DNA of 27,975 nt, taken from positions 1 to 27,975 of the forward strand of contig FR899686.1 in the NCBI GenBank assembly GCA_000437275.1, given 5' to 3'. Of this stretch, positions 16,701-22,771 are shown one piece after another. Both the position numbers and the translations under genes were made by a program. Numbering within the stretch: the stretch's first letter is position 1; each line of letters begins with the position of its first letter. The DNA is from Clostridium sp. CAG:411 (GTDB taxonomy: Bacteria; Bacillota; Clostridia; Lachnospirales; Lachnospiraceae). The notes under the pieces were generated by a model. The model searched no databases and was not told the DNA's origin. It saw only the letters and a program-made list of their open reading frames with translations.

Positions 16701-18873
16701 TAAGACAACATATGAAGCTTTTGATGCAAGTAAATTTAACGGCGGAAAAGGAACAAAGACAGAGCCATATGAAATTGCTACAGAAGAGCAGCTTCGTTAT
16801 TTAGCAGAATCCATTAATACAGACGTAAATTACTATGATGTATATTTTGTACAGACAGCAGACATTACGTTGCATGGACAATGGTTACCAATCGGACATG
16901 GTTATCAGGATGGAAATGTGTATCCATTTGCTGGTAATTATGATGGAAATAATTATGTAGTAAAAGGTCTTACAATTGGAACAAAAGAAGAACCAGCAAA
17001 CATGTTTACTGCCGGCTTCTTTGGAGTTACCAATAAAGATAATTCACTTAATAATATAGACCCATTAAAAAATTATGTAGAAATTAAAAATGTGAAATTA
17101 AGAGATATTTCTATCTACAATAAAACAGAAGGTCAAAATTATTGTGGTGGTTTACTTGGATGCGGACAGCAGGGAATTGTTATTGACAATTGTAGTGTAA
17201 CTGGAAAGATGTCTATTACAACAGCAGACAGTTTTTGTCGTGCTGGCGGAATGGCTGGATATTTATTACGTGGTCGTGTAACAAATACATGGGCAAATGT
17301 GGAAGTTTATGGAGAAACCAATAAATCATGGGTATACGCAGGTGGACTTGTATCTTCTACAAATCGCGCAACATTAGTAAACTGCTATGCGTTAGGTGAT
17401 GTAACTACAAATTCTGCACAGGGTAATAAGTCAGCCGTTGGAGGTTTAGTAGGTTCTAACGGTGGTATTATGATTAACTGCTATGCAAGAGGGAATCAGA
17501 CAGCAATGACACCAACGACAGATATTGGAGGTGTTACAGGTAGAACAACAGGTATTGCAGTAAATTATAATTGCTACTTCAATGCAGATGCGACACAGAA
17601 GAATGGAAATACTTTAGTATCTGACGTAAAAGCGGCTGGTGTGGATGTTTCCGGTTGCATGAATGTAGGAGTAGAAAAGAAAACAAAAGAAGAAATTGGA
17701 AGCAAAGAGTTTGCAGAACAGCTTACTGTCAATATGGCTTCTAGCAGTGCAATCAATGCTGAAATCAATGCACACTTGTCAACAATAAGTTTGACACACA
17801 GCAATTACTATACAGGTCAGCCTTTAAATGAGTGGGCAGCAAAGAACGGTGTAGTAGTATTTGCAAACGATGGAGAGGAAGTAACACCAACCGCTAGTCC
17901 GGTAGTTACAGCCGCACCAGTTACCAGACAACCAAGTAATCCAAGTGGCAATCAAACGGCTGAGCCAACACAGACACCAATTGTAGCAACACAGACACCA
18001 GATACAGAGGATGCAACGGCTGCACCAACAGAAGCGCCAACAAGCATGCCTGAAGGATCAGAACAGCCAGTTATTACAGAAACACCAGAAGCAACAGAGC
18101 AGGTAACAGCAACACCAGTAATCACAGAGACACCAGTGGTAACAGAGACACCAGTAGTAACAAAGGCACCTGAAACAGCAGTACCAACAGCTACTCCAAG
18201 TCAGGCACCAGATGAAATTGAAATTAAAGATCCAGATAAATTGCCAGGTGATGATGTAAAACCAGGATTGACTTCTTTAAAGGGTTATACAATAAAAATT
18301 TCTAAGACAACTTATAATTGGACAGGAAAGGCAATTAAGCCAGTCGTTTCTATTCCAGGTTTGAAAAAAGGTGTTGATTACGAAGTAACTTATAAAAATA
18401 ATAAAAATGTAGGTACAGCAAAAATTATTGTAACAGGTATCGGTACGTATGAAGGTACATTGACAAAGACATTTAAGATTACAGTTACACAAGGAAAAAC
18501 TTATACGGTCAATGGTATCAAATATAAAGTAAATAAAGGTAAGAGTAAAACAGTAACCGTTATGGGAACTACAGATAAGAACATTAAAAATCTGACTATA
18601 AAGGATACTGTCAAGCTTGGCGGAATTACTTACAAAGTAACTGTGATTGCAAAGAAAGCCTTTGCAAACCAGAAGAAACTGAAAAAAGTTATTATCGGAA
18701 AAAATATAACGACAATTGAAGAAAAGGCATTCTATAACGATACAAACTTAAAGCAGGTGGTTGTAAAAGCAAGCAATCTAAGCAAAGTAGGTAAGAAGGC
18801 ATTTGCAAAGACAAATAAACAAATCAAATTTCAAAATAAAACCAAAAATAAAAACTTGAAAATAAAGGCGTAA
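13744..18873 (+). CDS. Large secreted flavinylated GLUG/leucine-rich-repeat surface protein
   Basis: 1709 residues. A Sec signal peptide lies at about 1-37 (basic start, hydrophobic core WIAMIAVAATVTTSV). An FMN_bind domain (about 50-137) contains DTVSGAT (113-119), where ApbE-type transferases attach FMN to the Thr (Thr119). Three large blocks (about 148-430, 523-890 and 1000-1370) each start GTKxxPY and run through FxGxFDG/YDG elements into many GG-x-x-G GLUG-like repeats, predicted to form beta-helices. Between blocks two and three (about 914-990) is a second FMN_bind-like unit without the SGAT motif. A Thr/Pro/Ala linker (about 1380-1495), an Ig-like domain (about 1508-1585) and a BspA-type leucine-rich repeat tail (about 1590-1705) follow. 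No LPxTG anchor is present. Likely surface adhesion plus extracellular electron transfer (inference). AAAGAGG lies 6 bases before ATG. Confidence 0.85.
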   Translation: MVKVRRNRQRWKKWIAMIAVAATVTTSVQGMPVYTYASEVSASEANTGKVYYDGTYEGTGTGYDNATTKIAVTVKGDKIVKLETISHGDTSRYYKNAQVILDQIVEKNSTEVDTVSGATYSSKGIIQAVEDGLSQAKAAMNDGFAGGNGTKEDPYQISNAKQLNYFATSVDEGETYEGKYVVLTKDISLSEKNFNAIGNKENSFNGSFDGQKHTIDGLTIKEEYTEEANVGLFEKLGRAAKVSDVKLTNVNIAVTGTGVLRAGGVAGDTVAGNASVKPVIDGCSVEGTVEAKTTGDALCFAGGVLGRQMTNAYVVNSGTDAEVHSVSASGNISAYAGGISGMTGGKTLVANCYATGNCKAEASNNTNFGGMAGGIAGMQAGRQYNVYATGNMETTNNNSPHKWVGAIDGELTGSVADGYAVYGYYNTESVQKINNTALEAFQAVGTGTVSKVGTLENCEGFKKAYFSTTEFASTLNSNIAKVNKKLEEASITDVALQSWSVAGNKVALSGKVYEERQNGKIFASGTGTKEDPYLVSNEKQLRDFAASLAEDNDYFGTYVALANDIILSDQEWNPIGGSDYMFDGTFDGKGYTVSGIKMGTKEEPKEIGQDIYNGFFGLLGQHALVKDLHLSDVAMYTHREASSYLGGIAAYLYKGASVDGCSVSGELVNVADKGNNFAGGIAGFMYYGYIINSWTNAYVSSTTKGGAIAEAGGLVGLNNRGLIANNYTLGNVYGSANREEEGMASISTLVGVQAGALVNCYAMGDNETDDYSYYTGAVSGWVTGIGKAYCNFYNQNATMKIGTLTPDPIIAVGTVVSGGTNEEGEEYIGGLIYANDPMSQKDMQSEKLAAQLNATFKKFPIDITGWGLKADTALKEWSYDAEKQRVVVTDNAAKVTYEKPSVEFVDDGGDNVSYVDGTYYGRNKSKTATVQIKIANNVVTDAKIIAGTAEDTEGVIAELLSTQKVSAQGDVADAVKEALAKAELGDKTTYEAFDASKFNGGKGTKTEPYEIATEEQLRYLAESINTDVNYYDVYFVQTADITLHGQWLPIGHGYQDGNVYPFAGNYDGNNYVVKGLTIGTKEEPANMFTAGFFGVTNKDNSLNNIDPLKNYVEIKNVKLRDISIYNKTEGQNYCGGLLGCGQQGIVIDNCSVTGKMSITTADSFCRAGGMAGYLLRGRVTNTWANVEVYGETNKSWVYAGGLVSSTNRATLVNCYALGDVTTNSAQGNKSAVGGLVGSNGGIMINCYARGNQTAMTPTTDIGGVTGRTTGIAVNYNCYFNADATQKNGNTLVSDVKAAGVDVSGCMNVGVEKKTKEEIGSKEFAEQLTVNMASSSAINAEINAHLSTISLTHSNYYTGQPLNEWAAKNGVVVFANDGEEVTPTASPVVTAAPVTRQPSNPSGNQTAEPTQTPIVATQTPDTEDATAAPTEAPTSMPEGSEQPVITETPEATEQVTATPVITETPVVTETPVVTKAPETAVPTATPSQAPDEIEIKDPDKLPGDDVKPGLTSLKGYTIKISKTTYNWTGKAIKPVVSIPGLKKGVDYEVTYKNNKNVGTAKIIVTGIGTYEGTLTKTFKITVTQGKTYTVNGIKYKVNKGKSKTVTVMGTTDKNIKNLTIKDTVKLGGITYKVTVIAKKAFANQKKLKKVIIGKNITTIEEKAFYNDTNLKQVVVKASNLSKVGKKAFAKTNKQIKFQNKTKNKNLKIKA

Positions 18874-18905
18874 CGGTTTTGTGCAAGAGATAACAAAAGA
18901 CAGAT

Positions 18906-18951
18906 AAAAAGGATGGGATTACCTTAAGACATGGTAGTCCTGTCCTTTTTT
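18906..18951 (+). terminator. Intrinsic terminator after the surface protein gene
   Basis: A 16-bp stem (18908-18923 with 18933-18948), fully paired with three G-U wobbles, a 9-base loop and a TTTTTT tract. It is itself bracketed by a 10-bp inverted repeat, CAAGAGATAA (18884-18893) and TTATCTCTTG (18969-18978). Confidence 0.9.
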
Positions 18952-18975
18952 GCGATTCTTTTTCAATTTTATCTC

Positions 18976-19004
18976 TTGACACATACCCCTATGGGGTATA
19001 TAGT
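18976..19004 (+). promoter_or_regulatory. csoR-copA operon promoter with CsoR operator
   Basis: Consensus -35 TTGACA (18976-18981), a 17-base spacer and -10 TATAGT (18999-19004). The palindrome ATACCCCTATGGGGTAT (18983-18999) fills the spacer. It is the classic CsoR-type G-tract operator, so Cu-free CsoR should block RNA polymerase directly and Cu(I) should relieve this. Confidence 0.88.
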
Positions 19005-19054
19005 AAAGCCAAGGATAGTAGAAATTCGATTGACAGAAAGAAAGGAGAATCGAT

Positions 19055-19363
19055 ATGGAAGAACAAAAAGAATGTTGTTGTTGCCATAAGACAAAAGAGC
19101 GATCGGAGAAGGAATATAAAGACTTATGCAATCGTTTGAATCGAATTGAAGGGCAAATTCGTGGAATTAAAGGTATGTTAGAAAAAGATGCCTATTGTGC
19201 AGATATATTAGTACAGGTTTCTGCTGCCAATGCGGCATTAAACAGTTTTACCAAGGTTTTGCTGGCAAATCACATAAAAACTTGCGTAACAGAGGATATT
19301 AAGGCAGGAAAAGAAGAAACAGTAGATGAGTTAGTAACTTTACTACAAAAACTTATGAAGTAG
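19055..19363 (+). CDS. csoR: CsoR-family copper-sensing transcriptional repressor
   Basis: A 102-residue all-helical CsoR/RcnR-family repressor. Family core: NRLNRIEGQIRGIKGML at about residues 26-42. The Cu(I)-binding trio is Cys48 (DAYCADIL), His73 (ANHIKTC) and Cys77, the C-H-C pattern of copper sensors, rather than the FrmR or RcnR pattern. The N-terminus carries an extra Cys cluster (CCCCH, 7-11) whose role is unknown. It controls its own operon through the palindrome in its promoter and is followed by two copper-handling genes. AAAGGAG precedes ATG. A 9-bp hairpin without a U-tract separates it from the next gene. Confidence 0.93.
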   Translation: MEEQKECCCCHKTKERSEKEYKDLCNRLNRIEGQIRGIKGMLEKDAYCADILVQVSAANAALNSFTKVLLANHIKTCVTEDIKAGKEETVDELVTLLQKLMK

Positions 19364-19368
19364 AAACT

Positions 19369-19398
19369 ATCATCGTTTGTATGCCTATGAACGATGAT
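19369..19398 (+). promoter_or_regulatory. Intergenic hairpin in the copper operon
   Basis: Perfect 9-bp stem, ATCATCGTT (19369-19377) with AACGATGAT (19390-19398), 12-base loop. It has no T-run, so it is more likely an mRNA stability or partial-attenuation element that sets the ratio of repressor to downstream products than a full terminator. Confidence 0.5.
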
Positions 19399-19454
19399 TA
19401 GAAATTTAGGTATCAGAAGGAATAGTTTTGTACAAGATAAAAGGAGAAATTAAT

Positions 19455-19820
19455 ATGAACGCAGGGACAATAGGAGTAGTAGTTGTACTTTTGGCTATCA
19501 TTGCATTTGCTTGCAAGGACAGCTTGAAACATTTCAAAGGGGAAGGTGGATGCTGCGGTGGAAGCAGTGAGAAACCTGAAAAGAAGAAACTATCGGGAGA
19601 AAAGATAGGAGAAAAGATTATCCATATTGAAGGGATGCATTGTAAAAACTGTAAAAACAGTGTGGAGAAACATATCAATGAAATTGATGGTGCAGTAGCA
19701 AAAGTAAATTTAAAGAAGAAAATTGCTATTGTTTCGCTAGATAGAGAGGTATCAGAAGAACAATTACGGGAAGCAGTGGAGAATGCGGACTTTACGGTAA
19801 CTGGAATTGAATCTAGATAA
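19455..19820 (+). CDS. Membrane-anchored heavy-metal-associated (HMA) protein
   Basis: A 121-residue protein. Residues 4-20 form one membrane helix (GTIGVVVVLLAIIAFAC), followed by a short Cys/Gly cluster (GGCCGGSS), an arrangement resembling FeoB-associated Cys-rich membrane proteins. A complete HMA domain follows (about 53-120) with Cu(I)-binding GMHCKNC and the ferredoxin-like beta-alpha-beta pattern. It probably hands Cu(I) to the adjacent CopA at the membrane (inference from order and domain). ATG 19455 is preferred because AAAGGAG lies about 8 bases upstream; an in-frame ATG at 19428 lacks one. The gap to copA is only 10 bases, with copA's ribosome binding site starting at this gene's stop. 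Confidence 0.85.
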   Translation: MNAGTIGVVVVLLAIIAFACKDSLKHFKGEGGCCGGSSEKPEKKKLSGEKIGEKIIHIEGMHCKNCKNSVEKHINEIDGAVAKVNLKKKIAIVSLDREVSEEQLREAVENADFTVTGIESR

Positions 19821-19830
19821 GGAGGTATCT

Positions 19831-22347
19831 ATGAAGCAATATAATGTAACTGGTATGAGTTGTGCTGCATGTAGTGCCAGAGTAGAAAAGGCAGTAACAA
19901 AGTTAGAGGGTGTCAGTGCCTGCTCGGTTAGCCTTTTAACAAACTCTATGGGAGTAGAGGGAGATGTAGCACCTGAGACTGTCATAAGAGCGGTAGAGGA
20001 GGCTGGATATGGTGCAAGTTTAAAAGGGAAAGAAAAGAAACAGTCCGTATCAGAGCAGGAAGAGTCATTAAAAGATAGAGAAACGCCCGTATTAAAAAAA
20101 CGATTATTCTCTTCCATTATATTTTTAATTATTTTAATGTATATATCTATGGGGCATATGATGTGGAACTGGCCATTGCCCGCATTCTTTATGGATAATC
20201 ATGTCGCGATGGGATTATTACAACTGTTGTTGACTGTTATTATTATGGTAATTAACCAGAGGTTTTTTATCAGTGGATTTAAGAGTCTTTTTCATAAAGC
20301 TCCTAATATGGATACCTTGGTGGCATTGGGAGCAAGTGCAGCATTTGTATATAGTACCTATGCACTGTTTGCCATGACCGATGCACAGGTAAAAGGGGAT
20401 ATGGATGCAGTAATGCATTATATGCATGAGTTTTACTTTGAATCCGCGGCCATGATATTGACTTTGATTACGGTGGGAAAAATGCTGGAAGCACACGCAA
20501 AAGGAAAAACGACAGATGCTTTAAAAGGATTGATGCAGCTTGCACCGAAAACAGCAGTTATTCTAAAAGATGGAAAAGAACAGGAAGTCTCTATTGAACA
20601 GGTAAAAAAAGGAGATCTATTTGTTGTACGTCCTGGAGAAAATATACCTGTAGATGGTGTTATTGTGGAGGGAAGTAGTGCAATCAATGAATCTGCCCTC
20701 ACTGGAGAGAGTATCCCGGTAGATAAAGAAAAGGGAGACGATATCTTTGCAGCTACGATCAATCAGTCTGGATTTTTAACTTGTGAAGCAACAAAAGTCG
20801 GAGAGGACACCACTTTATCGAAGATTATTCAAATGGTTAGTGATGCAGCAGCAACGAAAGCACCTATTGCAAAAGTTGCGGATAAAGTTTCAGGAGTATT
20901 CGTTCCAGTGGTTATTTTGCTTGCATTACTTACCATAGCGGTATGGCTATTGGCAGGCGAAAGTGTAGGATTTTCCCTTGCCAGAGGTATTTCTGTGTTG
21001 GTAATCAGTTGTCCATGTGCGCTGGGATTGGCAACGCCTGTGGCGATTATGGTAGGAAATGGAGTAGGTGCCAAAAACGGCATATTGTTTAAAACAGCAG
21101 AATCAATAGAGCAAACAGGAAAAATGGATATGATTGCCCTTGATAAGACAGGAACAATTACCAAAGGAGAACCGACGGTTACAGATGTTATACCTGGGGA
21201 GGGTATTACAGAAGAAGCATTAGTGGAATATGCGGCTTCTTTAGAGAGTAAAAGTGAACATCCATTAGCTTCTGCTATTATACAGTATGCAGGCGAGCAG
21301 AACATACAGATGGATGAGGTAACAGAATTTACAGCCCTTCCTGGCAATGGATTGACAGCAAAACAAAAAGGTGAGCAACTTTTTGGCGGAAATCAGATAT
21401 GGATACAGAAGCAGGTTACGATTGCGGATACCATATTACAGAAGGCAGAAATGCTTGCAAAAGAAGGAAAAACACCATTATTTTTTGCAAAGGAGAAAAC
21501 ATTTTTGGGTATTATTGCTGTGGCAGATGTAATCAAAGAGGATAGTGCCAGAGCAGTAAAACAGTTACAAGATATGGGACTTCGTGTGGTAATGCTTACC
21601 GGTGACAATGAAAATACAGCCAAGGCAATCGGCAGACAGGCAGGTGTGGATCAGGTAATTGCAGATGTACTTCCAGAAGGAAAAGAACAGGTTGTACGGC
21701 AATTACAGAAACAGGGAAAGGTTGCTATGGTTGGAGATGGAATTAACGATGCACCAGCTCTTACAAGGGCAGACATGGGAATTGCCATTGGTGCAGGTAC
21801 GGATATTGCCATAGATGCAGCAGATGTTGTATTGATGAAAAGTAGATTACTTGATGTGCCTGCTGCCATTCGTTTGAGTCGTGCAACCTTAAAAAACATA
21901 CACGAAAACTTATTCTGGGCATTTTTCTACAATGTCATTGGAATCCCTTTGGCAGCAGGTATATGGATACCAATATTTGGATGGAAATTAAATCCTATGT
22001 TTGGAGCTGCCGCAATGAGTCTTTCCAGCTTTTGCGTAGTTACCAATGCCTTACGCTTGAATTTGTGCAGGCTTTATGATACAAAGAAAGATAGAAAAAG
22101 AAAACAAAGAAATCAGAAACAACAGGAGGATGCGATTATGACAAAGACAATGAAAATTGAAGGAATGATGTGTGGACACTGTGAAGCAAGAGTAAAGAAA
22201 GCATTAGAAGCGTTGCCACAGGTGACAGAAGCAGAAGTTAGCCATAAGAAGGGAACTGCAGTGGTAACACTTGCAGAAGAAATCTCTGATGCAGAACTTA
22301 CAAAAGCCGTAGAGGAGCAGGATTATACGGTAACATCTGTACAGTAA
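19831..22347 (+). CDS. copA: Copper-exporting P1B-type ATPase with N- and C-terminal HMA domains
   Basis: 838 residues. N-terminal HMA GMSCAACS (Cys11/Cys14), eight membrane segments, actuator motif LTGESIPV, ion-channel motif CPC (394-396), phosphorylation site DKTGT (Asp438), SEHPLA, GDGINDAPAL, and TM7/TM8 marks YNVIGIP and MSLSSF that define Cu(I) pumps. Cu(I) leaves the cytoplasm at the cost of ATP. Unusually a second HMA, GMMCGHC (Cys781/Cys784), is joined to the C-terminus by a lysine/glutamine-rich linker; this unit looks like a separate CopZ gene fused in frame. ATG 19831 is chosen because AAGGAGG (19819-19825) lies 5 bases upstream. It is last in the csoR operon and ends at a strong terminator. 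Confidence 0.95.
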   Translation: MKQYNVTGMSCAACSARVEKAVTKLEGVSACSVSLLTNSMGVEGDVAPETVIRAVEEAGYGASLKGKEKKQSVSEQEESLKDRETPVLKKRLFSSIIFLIILMYISMGHMMWNWPLPAFFMDNHVAMGLLQLLLTVIIMVINQRFFISGFKSLFHKAPNMDTLVALGASAAFVYSTYALFAMTDAQVKGDMDAVMHYMHEFYFESAAMILTLITVGKMLEAHAKGKTTDALKGLMQLAPKTAVILKDGKEQEVSIEQVKKGDLFVVRPGENIPVDGVIVEGSSAINESALTGESIPVDKEKGDDIFAATINQSGFLTCEATKVGEDTTLSKIIQMVSDAAATKAPIAKVADKVSGVFVPVVILLALLTIAVWLLAGESVGFSLARGISVLVISCPCALGLATPVAIMVGNGVGAKNGILFKTAESIEQTGKMDMIALDKTGTITKGEPTVTDVIPGEGITEEALVEYAASLESKSEHPLASAIIQYAGEQNIQMDEVTEFTALPGNGLTAKQKGEQLFGGNQIWIQKQVTIADTILQKAEMLAKEGKTPLFFAKEKTFLGIIAVADVIKEDSARAVKQLQDMGLRVVMLTGDNENTAKAIGRQAGVDQVIADVLPEGKEQVVRQLQKQGKVAMVGDGINDAPALTRADMGIAIGAGTDIAIDAADVVLMKSRLLDVPAAIRLSRATLKNIHENLFWAFFYNVIGIPLAAGIWIPIFGWKLNPMFGAAAMSLSSFCVVTNALRLNLCRLYDTKKDRKRKQRNQKQQEDAIMTKTMKIEGMMCGHCEARVKKALEALPQVTEAEVSHKKGTAVVTLAEEISDAELTKAVEEQDYTVTSVQ
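22138..22347 (+). CDS. copZ: Possible internally initiated CopZ-like copper chaperone
   Basis: Inside copA, in the same frame, AGGAGG (22124-22129) lies 8 bases before ATG 22138. Starting there gives a 69-residue stand-alone HMA protein with GMMCGHCEARVKKAL, the size and sequence of a CopZ chaperone. A perfect ribosome binding site this well placed within a coding region is unlikely by chance; it suggests that one reading frame gives both the CopA-CopZ fusion and free CopZ. This is inference: the site could instead be an inactive relic of an old gene boundary. Confidence 0.45.
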   Translation: MTKTMKIEGMMCGHCEARVKKALEALPQVTEAEVSHKKGTAVVTLAEEISDAELTKAVEEQDYTVTSVQ

Positions 22348-22350
22348 TAT

Positions 22351-22378
22351 AAAAAGCCCCAAGAATGGGGCTTTTTTT
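22351..22378. terminator. Bidirectional terminator after copA
   Basis: Stem AAAAAGCCCC with GGGGCTTTTT and a 6-base loop AAGAAT. T-tracts lie on both strands, as expected between two convergent genes; the minus-strand partner is the bioB remnant. Confidence 0.92.
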
Positions 22379-22380
22379 CG

Positions 22381-22551
22381 TTACGCTTCTAATTTTACTT
22401 CATATCCGATGCCTTTCAGCAATTCCATATCGGTTTCTACAGTAATACCGTCCGTAGTCAGCATATCTCCGGAAATAGCAGCATTTGCACCACTTTGGGC
22501 GCAATATTTAAAACTGATATGAGGAATTGTCAATCTACCAAAGTATGAAAT
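22381..22551 (-). pseudogene. bioB: Biotin synthase remnant (C-terminal ~50 residues only)
   Basis: On the minus strand an open stretch ends at TAA (22383-22381) and encodes the C-terminus of a BioB-like radical SAM protein: the motif SGANAAISGDMLTTDGI followed by DMELLKGIGYEV. Full-length BioB has about 320 residues; here the frame hits a stop at 22552-22554 and no upstream bioB sequence follows. The radical SAM CxxxCxxC motif and the rest of the barrel are missing. The gene therefore appears cut by a deletion close to residue 270, leaving its shared terminator. It is not functional for biotin synthesis. The call rests on my recognition of the C-terminal motif. Confidence 0.72.
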
Positions 22552-22771
22552 TTACAATAGCATTTTACATACATTTTAAAAATAATTTACCTGATTATGA
22601 TAGAGGATAGAACTGGAAAATGTTATGCTTTAAAGGGTAATATTTGTAAAGTTCTATGTATGGAACAAATAAAAAAAAGGAAAACTATAACTAGAAGAAA
22701 AGTATTCTGGCATATAGTGTTGATGTTGGTGTCAAAAAGCCAAAACATAAGAAAAGGTGGAGGATTTTAAA
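22552..22771 (+). promoter_or_regulatory. Non-coding stretch with weak promoter before ppk1
   Basis: AT-rich sequence with one plausible -10 (TATGAT, 22596-22601, poor -35) and a 7-bp inverted repeat, TAGAACT (22608-22614) with AGTTCTA (22650-22656), which may form a leader hairpin. No Pho-box-like direct repeat was seen. The left edge is the break point of the bioB remnant. Confidence 0.35.
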
